Below are positions 30,600 to 42,976 of a DNA stretch of 64,000 nt, piece by piece. A program made the translations under genes and the position numbers. The stretch's first letter is position 1. Every line of letters begins with the position of its first letter. The notes below the pieces were generated by a model, which saw only the letters and a list, made by a program, of their open reading frames with translations, did no database searches and was not told where the DNA came from. Origin of the DNA: Angiostrongylus vasorum (Eukaryota; Nematoda; Chromadorea; Rhabditida; Metastrongylidae); assembly GCA_018806985.1 (NCBI GenBank), contig JADANN010000143.1:1-64000 (forward strand), given 5' to 3'.

Positions 30600-33500
30600 A
30601 CTTACTTGGAGACTTGGATGTCTTCTCGAGTTGTGTGGAGGCCAGCACATTTGCCATTAGTTTCTTTCTCTCGCAATCGTCGTCCATGGTGGTGGTTTTA
30701 TTCGAACATGGTAGCGTGTGCGAGTCTCATACCGTGCTTTGTAAAATAACTGCAGCTGCTGGTACACATGATTAACTTTGTTTACGAACATGTCCGCTAA
30801 ACGTGAAGGTTGCTGTCCTAGGGGACGTTTGCATTCTCTTAGAGTTCACTCTACTGTTCTTTTCGTCCATCTGTCGTCCGTTCTTCTCATTATGTGACCG
30901 GCACATCTATGTTTCGCTGTCGATGTATATTCTCCTGAATCTCGAAGATGCAACAGACTTCGAAGGTCGGAGCCTTGCATTCCGGCCAGATATTGAGAGT
31001 GCCGATTATATTTCAGAAGACATCGCTCAAGCGCTCTGTCAGTAGTGCCGAGTATTCTTGACGTGACTGAAATATCAGCCCACTTCTCTGTAGCATAACA
31101 GAGCGCTGGAAGGACCGTTGAATCGGAAAGGTGAGCGCGGGTCCTCGACTCCTTCATTTGGTCGCTGGCTTCTTTGAGAGGCCCGAATGCGGCCCAACCC
31201 ACTTTCCTTCTTCTTTCTAGTTCGTGTTAAATGTTTTTTTCCATGTTCACTGATCTCCCAAGATATACGTGCAAGGTGTTCTCTGCAATCAGAGAGCCAT
31301 CCAGTTCAAAATTTTCGCATTCGCACTATGGCTTTTTCATGAGCGGCGCCTTCTTCCGATTTATGCACAATCCGATCTCTTTTCCCGCTTCGTTGAGCTC
31401 TTTTATCATCGTCTCTGCTTCGTTAGTACTTGTTGAGAAGATGACAATGTTGTCGACAAAACGAAAGTTTGATAGCAATTTTCCATCAATCCATATACCC
31501 TCCTCTTTCCATTCCAATGACCTCATTATCCACTGCGGTTCTGCAGTAAACAGCTTTGGCGATATTGTGCCGCCCTGTCGAACCTCTTTTCCCTATGGGT
31601 ATAGTAAGAGGTCGAAGGAATAGCTGTATTATCTGTATTTTTAGTAATGCACTTCCGATGACAGTCAGAGAAAGTTCTTTTTGTAGGACGGGCCAACTCC
31701 TTGGTCGACGACCGCTAAAAGGATTGCATTTGTTTCGACAATGTCAGACGTTTCTTCATAGTTGACAAAGGTTACGACCAGAGGCAGGTGGCTATGCCGA
31801 CAAGATTCGATGACCCTGGACACAGTTTGGATGTGGTCCATGGAAGAAAATCCTTGTCGAATTGTTGCTTGTTCGACAGGTTGCGCCTTATCCAATGTCC
31901 TTGATATGCGCAGGAGGATAATCTTCGTGAAGAGCTTGTAGAGCACACCAAACATATGGGGCGGTAGTTACGAAGATCGCTTCAGTCTTCTTTCTTGCGC
32001 AGGATGACCGTGCGCGACGTCCTCTACAAGTCTGGGATTCTTTCCTTTTAAAATTAGGCTGTCATATTGTCTGCGAGAAGTACATGTAAACTGTAGCTTT
32101 AAGCTCTTAGAAAACCGGCGGTAATATTATCGTGTCCTGGAGCTGTCCCTCTTTTCATGCTTTCTATCGCAACTCGAACCTCCGGCGGATGAATTCCAGA
32201 TGGTTTTTTCTCCATTGCGGATATTCGGGTCCGAAATGGGGATTGTTGAACGGAAAAGGGTGGTGTAAAAGTTTCTGTTATCAATTCCGTGTCATGGCCG
32301 GAAGTTTTGACGACCCCATCTTTGTTCATCAGGGGCTGACAGCGGAGCACTATAATCACCCAAGTCCCTACGATATCTTGTCAGACTGCATCTTTTTCTG
32401 TGCTGATTCCAGTAGTTTCTTCTGTGTGTACGGATGTAGGTCTTCCTGCAAAGCTATTCTGCAGCTGGCATTTATTACTAGCCATGTCAAACGTGTTGCA
32501 GTAGGATCAAGCTTCAGTTTCGTTCTCTTTTTGAGCAATTTCTTAGTTGTAGGGGAGATACGGTCCGATCTTCTTGCTTGAGGAACTGAGGCAAATTCGG
32601 CATAGCTTTTCTGACTTTCCACTAGCAACTCGTAGTATTCGCACGCGTCTTCTTCAATCTACGAACCACGTTTGGACCGGGCTTGGTTCAGAATGTTTTC
32701 ATAGTATACAGCTGCACTTTTTTCCTCGTGGTCGATGAAGAGAGTCTTTTCCAGCTGGCGGCTGAATCGAATCTTGGCGCCAAGAAGGCAGTGATCAGAA
32801 CCAGTACAGTATGACGGGAATACCTATTTGTCAAGCAGGCGCTATCTTCACTTTGTCAGAATGTGGTCGATCTCCGCATGAGGCTTGGCTTTAGGAGACT
32901 CCCATGTGTGGTGTCACCTTTCTTCCTTCTGGAAAAGTGAGTTTCCATGGAAGAGACATGCTGCAGACAGAACTCCTGCGAGACGGTTTCCATTCTCGTT
33001 TTTTTTCCTCCTAATCCAAAATTTCTGATCCTGTATTCGCTCTCATGCCTTATTCTTATTCTGGCGTTGAACTTTCCCGCAACAATTTTATGACACGATT
33101 TATCATTGCGGATAAATTCCTCCATCTAGTAGTAGAACGCACCTAAGTCGTACTCATTACCTATATCGGTCGGCAAGTAGCAGTTGATGATAGTGATCTT
33201 CTTATGATGCGACAGTTGATGAGGGAGGAGGGCTATGAGAAGGGAAAGGATCCCGTATGAGTCGACGAGATGGACAATGGACGGGTGGACGACAAAGCCT
33301 ACGCCGCCGACATCTTTTCTCCGCGGATCAAAGGGGTCCCGTTGTTTAGTTGGCGTATGTCGGTCTTCTTGATTTTTGTTTCTTGTAGCGCGATCGCATG
33401 AAATTTAATACAATCTGCGGCTACAAGAAGAGAGTGAAGATCGGCATCTGTGGAGAGCGTTCTGGCATTATAAATGCATAATAAGAAACAGTCTCCATGG

Positions 33501-33700
33501 CGTGTCGTGCATGTGTTCGTGAGATCCGGTTCGAATGACGTCCTGAGTAACCCGAGATTTTCTCGCCTCTCACCGGCCGTCTCACCGCCTGACGTCATGG
33601 ACGGGAGCAGTGTGCGAGATACCGAGGGTGGCCTATTGCTGGCCGTGCAACGTGGTCCTCCCGTGGAGTCCTGACGTAACCTTGCAAGAGCCTATCCAGG
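30600..33700 (-). mobile_element. Degenerate RTE-type LINE, second family
   Basis: On the minus strand in broken frames: LCIYNARTLSTDADLHSLLV then ALQETKIKKTDIRQ (endonuclease start, 33480-33350); KIVAGKFNARI (33060); PPEVRVAIESMKRGTAPGHD (32190); SDLRNYRPICL (31975); SSMDHIQTVSRVIES (31850); VVTFVNYEET (31765); NFRFVDNIVIFST (31465, where FADD is expected); AAFGPLKEASDQMKESRTRA HL and AGHIMRRTDDRWTKRT (30855). Nearly the whole protein is represented, so the copy is long but heavily mutated. The sequence clearly differs from the RTE in the arms. Confidence 0.75.
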
Positions 33701-34635
33701 TCTTCACCACGATATGGTTTAGAGGAAGGTGTGTTTTCGGCGACGAATCCTTCGCTCCGTCTTCCTATTAGTTGATTCGGAGAGACGTTAAAACCGAAAT
33801 CAAAAACGAAAGTAGGAATGAAAAAAGTAGCCGACCGCTCAAGGACGATGTAGAAGCCGAATCCAAACTCAAACTAAAAGTTTAGTTTGAAGTCGACCCG
33901 ATATTATTTGATAGTAAACCCACTCAGGAGGCGACTAGTTACGTAATGACGGCTTGCACTGCAGTAACAATCTGATATTTCTGCAATCGTTTTTTTCTTC
34001 TCACTTTTAATTCTAAGTGACAATGGAACTATTTAACGACAAAAGTATAGCGGTAATATTCATATTACTGCAATTACAGCTACAACGAGAAGTACACAGC
34101 TTACTCGATGAAATAAAGACAACAAAGTTATCGAACAAACAGCTTACCATAGTACTTCAAATGCCAATACTGATTAACCACGGGTCGTTTGTTCTATCCT
34201 AAACTGACCAGATTACAGCCCAGAGAAAGCGAGTTTTCCTTGGCCCTTCTCGTTTTATGTGCAACCTTATGAAAGGTAATAGCTCTCAGCAACATAAGCT
34301 AGGAATTTGTAGAATAATTCACTAGTGCTTAGCCTTTAGCTGCTCTGCCAAATAGGATGGTGAGCGATTTTGAGTCATTGCCTACCGATTCTGCCCTAAA
34401 TCGGATCAACGCCTTCTGAGTGCGAAGATTCGGTTCAACACTAATCTAGGAGAGAAGTACTTTAATTGTCCAAGAAAAACGAAAAGGTCGTGTGCGACGA
34501 GGATTTCTTCCTCAATCACAAGAATTTCTCATTTAATAGGATAGATAAAAAGGGCTGACCTAACCGAGGACTAAAACTGTTTGTAGAGGAATTTAAAACT
34601 TGTGACGTACTCACCTCAGGCGCTCACACAAGTTT
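33701..34635. other. No gene recognised
   Basis: Sequence between the two oppositely oriented second-family RTE pieces. It holds a short perfect palindrome at 33870-33889 (CAAACTAAA, AG, TTTAGTTTG) and a 61-codon frame at 34017 that shows no motif. Part may be degraded retrotransposon 5' sequence. Confidence 0.4.
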
Positions 34636-34639
34636 AAGC

Positions 34640-35580
34640 GGCATCTTTGTTAACCCTAAAGAGTTGTTCAAAAAGCCAAGAAAGCTGAGGCCTGCTACTT
34701 TTACAACACCAATTATGCTGACAGTAAATTTCAGCTGTAGAAGATCTTTGCGGGGATTTACATCATTTTATGCAGAAAAAAATTTCTGGAAGCAGCTCAA
34801 AAAACAATCCAGTCAGAAGAAGTACCATCGGTATCTTTGCTACCCTAGTCTCCATAGTCTTCCACTGCCCTCCCAAATCAACGATGATGGAACTATCACT
34901 GCATCCCGCCATGATATGGAATTCATGATGGAAAACTTCTGCACCAATCTTTTCCGGTCCACATCCTCGTCTCGAACCACAAAACATCGCTACGTCCGGG
35001 ATTCTACTTTCTGTAATTCAAATTGCGAGAGAGAGCATGTAGGCAGGCACAGCTGCAAGACCAAATAATAATAGTATTACCACCAACATCATCCGAGCTG
35101 GAGAATACAAATTACAAGTACGTATTTCAACCCACGTGACACCTTACCTTAAGAAAGTGAAAAACACCAGTGGAGGACGGCGTATGCGGTCATCCTACCA
35201 ACAAATGCGATCGAAGAGATCTTCGTAACTATCGTCCGATATGCTTGTTGAGTGTACTATGCAAGCCATTCACGAAGATTATCCCATTCTACATATCGAA
35301 AACTTTAGATGAGGCCGAACCAATTGACCAAGTGGGATTTCGACAGAGATTCTACTTCATGGACCACATCCAAACCAGTAGCAGAAATCCGTCGAGGTAC
35401 CATCTTTTTTTTGTCCTAACCTTTATTAACTACGACAAATCGTTCGACAGCGCAGAAACCACTGGAGTCCTGCCAGGTTACGAATGCAAGAGAGTGGGGC
35501 CAAGCCGTGAACGAACAGTAACAGACTGTTGTCGAAACTGCAGCATTATTACACGGCTTTTTCGTCGACAACTCGTCACA
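34640..35580 (+). mobile_element. Second-family RTE fragment (plus strand)
   Basis: Starts inside the linker (KKAEACYFYNTNYADSKFQL), then DGTITASRHDMEFMMENFC (34882), DRRDLRNYRPICLLSVLCKP FTKIIP (35212), GFRQRFYFMDHIQTSSRN (35334), LTFINYDKSFDSAETTGVL (35416) and NCSIITRLFRRQLVTP (35536). It stops where the inverted first-family RTE tail begins at 35581, so the two are nested or joined there. It lacks endonuclease and the catalytic ADD region. Same family as 30600-33700, opposite strand. Confidence 0.75.
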
Positions 35581-38500
35581 CCTGTATCACACCCGTACTC
35601 CCGTTGATCATCGAGTGACTCGAGCGTGCGCCAGTAAATCTTCCATTTTTCCCTGTCGCGTGAAAGAGTAGCCCAGTGGGTTCTGCTCGCTCTAGGGACT
35701 CGTCGAGCATCATATCTTTCTTCTAGGTTTTTCGTGAAGAACTCTGACCATCGGGTCGGTGGTCTTCCTACAGTACATTTGACATCCCGAGGAATCCAGT
35801 CACTAACGGCTCTTGTCCATCGGTTGTCATTCATACGCATTACGTGCCCGGCCCTTCTTATCTTCGATTGTTTGGCGTACAGAACGACATCTTTAATTTT
35901 TGATCGTCGACGCAGATCAGAGTTTCGGATCCCTTCCCTTACTTGTGTGGAACAAGATACTCCTAGCATCGCCCTTTCGACTGCGCGTTCGATAACGCTA
36001 AGTGACCTTTCATCCTGCTTACGCAGCGACCAGGTTTCTGACGCATACATTAACGCAGGAAGTACCGTTGGTTCGAAAAGGTGGGCATGGAGTCGGGCGT
36101 TCTTTGTTCTCTTTACTAGATTCTCAGTGCTCTTGAAAGCTCCCCAAGCCGCTCGTTAACTCCTGCTCAACTCTGGAGCTAAGCCGTTCATCATATTGAT
36201 TTCCTTGCCTAGATAGACGTAACTGGAGCATTCGGAGATATTAGTTCCGTTGAGCGTTAATGGACCATTCGGTACCAATCCGTTTCTCACGAATATCGTT
36301 TTTTGTGAGATTTAGTCGAAGACGAATCTTTCCACAGGCTTCATCAAAGTCGGCAACCATTCCTTTCGCTTGGCTAATGCTTAATGTTGTAAGGACAATT
36401 TCATCAGCAAAGCGAAGATACTGTAGCTTCCGATCATCGCTTTTCAATCCCATATTATCCCATTTCAATGTTCGCACGATGTTCTCGACGGTCACGGTAA
36501 ATAATCTTGGCTAGATGATATCGCCATGCCTAACAGCTTTTTTGACGCCGATGTTAATATCGTTGTTGTGGAAAATTGTGGAAAATTTGCACAGCTAACG
36601 AAGAATTTTTACATGCTGAGTTGGGACTCCTTGACTATCAAGGGTTTCCCTGACTGCTTCTATCTCAATTGAGTCAAAGGCTTTCTTTAAGTCGACAAAA
36701 GTGAGACAGAGCGGCCTTTCGTACTCTCGCGATACTTCAATGAGTCGTGTTATCGTGTGGATGTGGTGCATCGTACTAAATCCTTTTCGAAACCCCTGCT
36801 TGCTCACATGGCTGTCCTTCGTCCAGTGTTCTGTCAATCCTATTTAGGATGACTCGAGTGAAAAGTTTGTAACGACAGACAGTAAGCAGAATGGCCGATA
36901 ATTGCCGATGTCGTGGAGGTCACCCTTCCTGAACAATAGCACGGTCTTGCTGCTCTTCCACTGACAAGAGAACCTTGCATTGAGAGAGGTAACCTGTGAA
37001 GAGCCGAGCCAGTGCGTCTACTAGGATTGGCTGAAGGTTCTTCAGGTGTTCACATCTTATCCTCTCCGGGCTTGGTGTTGCTCGATTTTTCACCGACGAA
37101 ATAGCATGTCGGACTTCGAAATGGAGAACGAGTGATGCGACATATCTATCCTCTTTTATTTCGTATGAAGGCAGGAGGACGTGGCTATTGAAGAGATCTG
37201 AGTAGTATTCGTGAATGGTTTTCTCCATTGCCTTTCTGGAAGCTGTAACTGTTCCGTCTTGGCGTCGAAGTGCAACCACCTTCGTTTTGTAATCGGCGAT
37301 ACTTCGAGGGGGCTTTGCGATAGCTTTTCTCATCCCTCTGCAGCTTCGACCATAAGTGCTGCTCTTCTCTTTCAAAAACCTTCTTTTATCGCCTCTCTAC
37401 ATTGCTTTGCAAGTTCGGACGTTACATTGCAGTTGCGTGCAGCACCTGCCCTTCCGCTCTGGCGTATTGGCTCGAGTACTTCTGGGGGGCAAACGTCTCT
37501 TGGTGACTTTCGAACTCTAAGCTTTCATAGCGGTAATGTGAAAATGCTGAATGAGCCGATTGTATTCCTCGTCGATGTTAAGCACAACAGCATCTACCCA
37601 ACAGTGTACTAGTGAATTAAATAAGCCGCAGTTTATGACGGTTTTAGGACTTAGTTTCTTTAGTATAGAGGCTATTTCTCCTTTCGGCGATGAATATAAT
37701 CTCGCACGAAGGAGGCGATGATCTGATCCCGTGTAGAATTTCGGGACAACAGTGTCATCGGCTAGGCAGAACCTTCTATTTACTATGATGTGGTCTGTTT
37801 CGTTATAGTACTCTTCGCTGGGAGTCTCCCACGTCCAACATTAAGTGTGGGGCTTCTGAAATTGCAAGTTACCATGGATGGTCTTGGTCGTCATGATAAA
37901 CTCAGACATCCTCTCGCCCTGTTCGTTCCAATCTATTCCGTGGATCGAAATGTGACGTTCTTTAGACGTTCTTCCTGATCCAGTCTTGGCGTTAAAGTTC
38001 CAATGATGACCTAGAAGTTGATCGATATCTCTTTAATCGTAAATATCCCATTCGGATTGCTAGTTGTTCGAATGAATCGATGTTGATGGACAAAAGCGTG
38101 TTGACGAGAATGCCGACGCCGCCGAATCCTCTTCTGTCGCAGTTTTGGAGGAACAGCTCTTCTCCGGTGTCATAGACGGCGTTGAATGGGTGTCGTCGTC
38201 TCGTCTCGGCCAGAGCGATGACGTCGTGCCTTACTTTTCTCGCTTGCATGATCAAGTCTTCTGTCGAGGACTCGGATGCAAGTGTGCGTGCATTGTAGGT
38301 ACAGATCGTCACCTTAGTTCTTCGTGATCCAGGCAGCTTCCATTGGCCCTGAGATTTTAGCAGCCCCTCCGTACTCGCCCTCCCCAACGCTACAAAATTG
38401 GCAGCTCTTTTCGTTGTCAGGGGGAACGAGGTCTGTTCTTTTTTTTACTGTGTTTATCATCTTGATACCCACGTATAGCTTGCTGTGCTCTGAACGTGAG

Positions 38501-38877
38501 GGCTGGGTATATTCATGGGTAGCTTGCCAGTCTTTCCCAGGGTGGACATAGAGCTTATTTGTTGGAGGTGACTCCTAACCGCCTCCCATATATTTCCCTG
38601 CCACTTAAGTGCACTTTGGCCGAATTGTCTCGCAGAATTCAATCCGTATAAACTAGAACGACCCACACACGCACGCATGGATACGCCTAGCAAATACAGA
38701 AAGTATGTGCCGAATCGGCGGAGCAGAAAGACGGAGTCCATCTTCTGGATCCATCTGCTTCTCAGGGAAGCAAAGGTCTCTTTTGCTCCGCGACTAACCC
38801 CCCTGTCCGCCACCTGGGGACACGCCACGTAGCTTCGCGACTAACCGGCTCGGGGTCCCTCAATATGAGGGAGATCC
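35581..38877 (-). mobile_element. Near-full-length RTE-type LINE (right copy)
   Basis: Reverse-complement twin of 26398-29697 with the same endonuclease deletion, the same FADE motif and the same stop after the HVKILR segment. Differences seen: C for T at 38292 and 36428 (in element orientation), and runs of G near 35766, 36796 and 38807 and of A near 36300. In this copy the C-terminal frame stays open through GRPPTRWSEFFTKNLEERYD and THWATLSRDREKWKIYWRT. Its 3' tail (35581-35598) differs from the left tail, and no target-site duplication follows it. Confidence 0.85.
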
Positions 38878-38890
38878 GTGTTTTGAGTCA
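38878..38890 (-). repeat. Mirror of the RTE 5' target-site copy
   Basis: GTGTTTTGAGTCA is the reverse complement of 26385-26397. It has no partner at the spacer side of the right RTE (35560-35581). Confidence 0.75.
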
Positions 38891-39708
38891 GCTAACAAAA
38901 TTACCAACATTTTCTGCCAGTGCATTCCAGATGGTTAGTATAATAACTCATAATGAAGGTTCACATTCCTAGGACGAAAAAGAAAGATGCTCGCGAACTG
39001 ACCGAAAGCGATTTCGACCTAGTTTAGTTTTTACTAGGTGCACTGTGAACTGGATGAATAGTGTCAGTAGATAAACATGCGCAGTCGGCGGAAATACAGA
39101 AGTCATAGGCTTCTGAATTTTGTGATGGGTTTGTGATAATCACTTCAGCCATGAAATATGAGCGCTGACATAAGGAATATACACTGAAATCGAGAAGACA
39201 TATTCGTGTAAACGGAATAATTTTCACAAAGGCAAATATGAGTAGATCTATGAACATTGTGGCATGTGCCTGCAATACGTAATGACATCTTCACTTAAGA
39301 AGTACCAGTTGGCCATCTCATCAACAACATTATCCTGCATTGTCTGCGGCAGCAGCAACAATAACAACAACAGGAACAACAACGACTACACTGCGACGAC
39401 GGCAAGAAAACAGGGATTGTTGCCTTGGCTCTTTGATCGGACCACTTACCAATTTTTTGGAACTCCGGAATAAACTTGACTACAAGCTTCGGTCATTTCT
39501 ACATTACTGAAGTCAATCTATAGCTCCTCTATTTGAAATGTTTTATAAACTTTGAACAGCTGCTATCATAAATAAACCTCAATGAAAAGTAGCCATCGTT
39601 ATCGTTACCAACGTTGTATGAATTAGTGTCTATTAGTGTTCGGGATATTAACATGTAGACTTTGCAAAAAATATTCTCTTTTCGAGCGATCTTTCCTGTT
39701 GAGCTGTT

Positions 39709-39988
39709 AAAAAAAAGGATAAAGCTCTCCACGTCGATCAATCCCTGAGGGATGCGCCATGCTTTCGACTTCATTGAGTATCGTAGGAGGTGATTGAATG
39801 CATATCTGGCCTTTACAATGACTCGCCGTGGCCTACCGATGTATCGAGCCAGTGCTGCTATCCTCTCAGACAAGTGTGGTCACAATTTACCGACCCCAGA
39901 GATGGAAGGCTGGGTGGGCCATGTGCGCTGGGATCTATTCCACATGTGTGTCGCAGTGGTGCCTCCAACTACTGCGCCACACACGCTC
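39709..39988 (-). mobile_element. SINE-like repeat, mirror of 25288-25567
   Basis: Same sequence in reverse. The neighbouring A-run near 39666 has 6 bases where the left arm has 5 T, which extends an incidental open frame here. Confidence 0.6.
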
Positions 39989-40120
39989 TTTCGTGCTGCT
40001 ACCGATAAGATTTTGTGCTCTTTCGAACTGATTAGTTGTAGCATAATACAAATTATGTTGTTGCCAACTCTAAGGATTACAATTTTTGATGTTAATACGG
40101 CAATTTCGACAAGCCTACGT

Positions 40121-40391
40121 CAACGGACGGCGCAGGTAGAGCAGTGGTTAGAGGTTCTTGTATGGCATACAAGGTTTACGCTTCGATCCCTGGCGTGGTG
40201 CTCAAAAACTGCTAATACCTTTCCGGAGTAAAAAAAAGTGGAAGTAGTCTTCTCTACGAGGTTAGTAGCAATGGCGCGATGCATTGATAAAACACAATTA
40301 GTTACCTTATAGGCCAGATATGCCTTCAATCGATCTAATGACGCTTGAGGAAGCTGAAAGTACGGCGCAATCCTCAAGACCACAAGTGTTT
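40121..40391 (+). mobile_element. SINE-like repeat, mirror of 24885-25155
   Basis: The tRNA-like head starts at about 40130 on the plus strand, with the CTTGT/ACAAG stem at 40153-40170 and the GCTTCGATCCC block after it. One A-run (40229) is one base longer than on the left. Confidence 0.55.
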
Positions 40392-40415
40392 TCCTTTTTT
40401 ATCGTCCTTCATTCT

Positions 40416-41031
40416 CGTATGATTTCGAATTGTGACATATGCGCAGACAGCTCGAAGCGTTAATGAGGGATAGGGCCAAAAAAGTGTTAAGGAGCGCACA
40501 ATGCAATTTTGGTTCCAAAAAATCCTTTATGGTAAATTCGACATCGAAGATGAGGGAGATTGCGGAGACGTCCTTTTCGATGCACTGTGCACTATGGTCG
40601 AAGCAAATACAAGCACGAATGCCCGAGAATTTTCAGAAGAACTGAGTGCAAGCATCTCGAGTGTTTGAGAGCATTTCAAGAAAATTTGAAGGTAGAAGAA
40701 CTTCGGTGTACGAATTCAGTGAAAATCGAAGAAACCGTCGCGTTGTGGTATTTCCGCAAATCGACTTTAGCCCACAGAACTGGACCAGTTTTTCGACGCG
40801 ACAACGTACCGCCGGTTGCTCCGAAGGCTAAACAAGCTGAGCTATGTAATTCTTCCTCTTCTATCATACTCGTCCGACCTCTCGCCATCCAACTAACATC
40901 CTAAAAAAGCATCGCGAGACATTTTTGTACGAGAATGCTCCATAAACCAATCTGAGACCGAGATTGCCTTCGACAAGTTCGTCCCCCTCTAGAAGCTCGG
41001 ATTTCTAAGGAATTGGTTTAAATAAATGTGT
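40416..41031 (+). mobile_element. Deleted mariner, mirror of 24245-24860
   Basis: Same relic on the plus strand, with DRAKKVL, GKFDIEDEGD and SSDLSPSN in broken frames. I noticed no difference from the left copy that restores a frame. Confidence 0.68.
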
Positions 41032-41997
41032 TATTGGTTGGAAAAAAGCCAACGATTCTAGTGGTCCTCATTCCGATTGATAATGTTTATTCTGAACTGA
41101 GATACATCGCACTGAAAATACAAGTTGACATCCGACATAAACTTCTACAATATTCACATATACATCAACTCCTATAACGTGCGCATGAAACAATGTACAC
41201 CTCGAATGGAAAGTGTGCTATGAGATGGTAATATATAGTATATTTTAAACAAGGTAGAAGACAGTGAAAAGACATGGGAAACAGAGCACCCATGGAAACC
41301 TATGAAGGAAGTACTATACAAGTCTGAAGTAAACCGACATGTTGCGGCAACGGTGAGATGCATTCATTGCAAGTGCACCAAGAGTACTGGCCGTTTCCTC
41401 GGAATTCAGTGCATGACGTCTTTAGGTGCCTAAGCATCACTGCATCTGAAAACTAGTGCTAAAGACCAATATAGAATAAATGAGTGTACACTTGACACTT
41501 CTTAGGACGGTGTTTCACAAAAAGAAGAAATATGAATAGTATGCCAAACCTTTATGAAACGGTGCATGTATGGTCGTAGCGGTGACATCAAAACGTCACG
41601 CAAAACGCACCTTTTGACAGGTTAAACGCACCCCTTGTATCACCGTAGGAAATCTAAATTGCTAAACATCAGCGCTTACTCTCTTACGATCTGCACAGTA
41701 CAAGTAACGAAATTAAAAGCAACGCACTTTTACTTGTCCCTAGACATGTCGTAAGTGAACGTTTACTTCGAAACGAATCACTTTCTATCAGCGGTGATGC
41801 GCGAATGAATAGTCAAACGTTCTAAAAATCAAAAATGTAAATATAATAGTAATGTAATGTTGTTCCTCTACCTGTAGTTTGAAATCATGAGCTAAGGGAA
41901 AGACCCTTACCACTTTCCTTCAGCTATTTTCCTCCTTTTCCGCAGAGGACAACACTGAAGAAAGCTTTGTAGAGTTTGGAAGGGGTACCCACCTGGA

Positions 41998-42280
41998 AGC
42001 GACGCCAGCGCCGCCGACGCCATTGCCGCCGACGCCAGCGCCGCCGACGCCATTGCCGCCGACGCCAACGCCGCCGACGCCATTGCCGCCGACGCCAACG
42101 CCGCCGACGCCATTGCCGCCGACGCCGGCGGCGCCACGTCGCAAGTGGGCGTTGCCGCGTCGCCGAAGCCGCGTCGTAACTGGGCGTTACCGCGTCGCAA
42201 CTGGGCGTTGCCGCGTCGCAACTGGGCGTTGCCGCGTCGCAACTGGGCGTTGCCGCGTCGCAGTTGAACGTTGCGGCTGT
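41998..42280. repeat. Minisatellite, mirror of 22998-23280
   Basis: Same 30-bp block followed by 21-bp units, with the same number of units by eye. Equal unit numbers are notable because such arrays usually change length quickly. Confidence 0.85.
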
Positions 42281-42461
42281 GCGGGCTAGCTGTGATACGC
42301 GTGTGATCTTGATCTCCTCATTCCTTATTTCTGATGATCATGAACGTTAAATCTCAAAAACCAGTCCGAAAGTCAAACTACTAAGAAAAACCTACCTACC
42401 GTTTAACCCCTTCAACGTTAGTAAAGTCACTTGTGCGCTGTAACGCCATATCATGTGTGCT

Positions 42462-42882
42462 AGTAGTTCACTCTGCATTCATATCTATTTTGGGATTTCT
42501 GAAATAAATCCAAAAAGCCGCGAGGGTTTTGAGCGTTGATGGTTTCGATTTCTGCTCCAGGATTTTTGCCTATCACCTGGAAATCGTCACCCTTGTGCCT
42601 TTGTCTCTTATGTATACATGTACGAGTGCTTGCTCGAGTTCTCAACATTCCATATAGGTGTTCTCTCATGCGGAAACAAAGTGTTCACCTGTTTCCCCAA
42701 TGTACACATCTTACAAAATATGAGGCATATTATGCCGGAGCTCATTCAATCTCCGTCTGTGCCGTTGGGTCAGATCACGCACTTTTTCTTTCAACATAGA
42801 CTATCGTATAAGCGATTCCAAACTAAGTGACGGCCGGAAGTGCTTAGTTGATGTTTTACAACTGTTAGAGAACTCATTAGAC
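42462..42882 (-). mobile_element. PLE GIY-YIG fragment, mirror of 22395-22815
   Basis: Same fragment. Here a run near 42510 has 5 A instead of 6 T, and the end reads AFWIYFRNPKIDMNAE and stop, the expected PLE C-terminus. The upstream GIY-YIG core still needs a frame change. Confidence 0.75.
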
Positions 42883-42976
42883 CCGGAAGCCTTTAGACAA
42901 AAGAAGTCTTATGTACCAACTATAAGAAGAGTAGTCCTCATTATAATATATTTCCCTAGAAAACTTGCATTATGAA

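Larger units (their letters stand above)
29673..35598. other. Single-copy spacer of the inverted repeat
   Basis: These 5926 bases lie between the two arms and are not mirrored. They contain a foldback MITE, a purine-rich tract, a long degenerate second-family RTE on the minus strand and a shorter piece of the same family on the plus strand. Both ends abut the 3' tails of inverted first-family RTE copies (29673-29697 and 35581-35598). The two tails are related but not identical, and this is where arm identity stops. Confidence 0.92.
40201..42352. repeat. Mirror of segmental duplication copy 2
   Basis: Reverse complement of 22925-25075; paralogous to 48949-50944 in this arm. Confidence 0.68.

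Noticed and set aside
39345..39385. CAACAACAA-type microsatellite as a telomeric or centromeric repeat
   Set aside because: Short, imperfect and unrelated to the nematode telomere unit; just a small simple-sequence patch.
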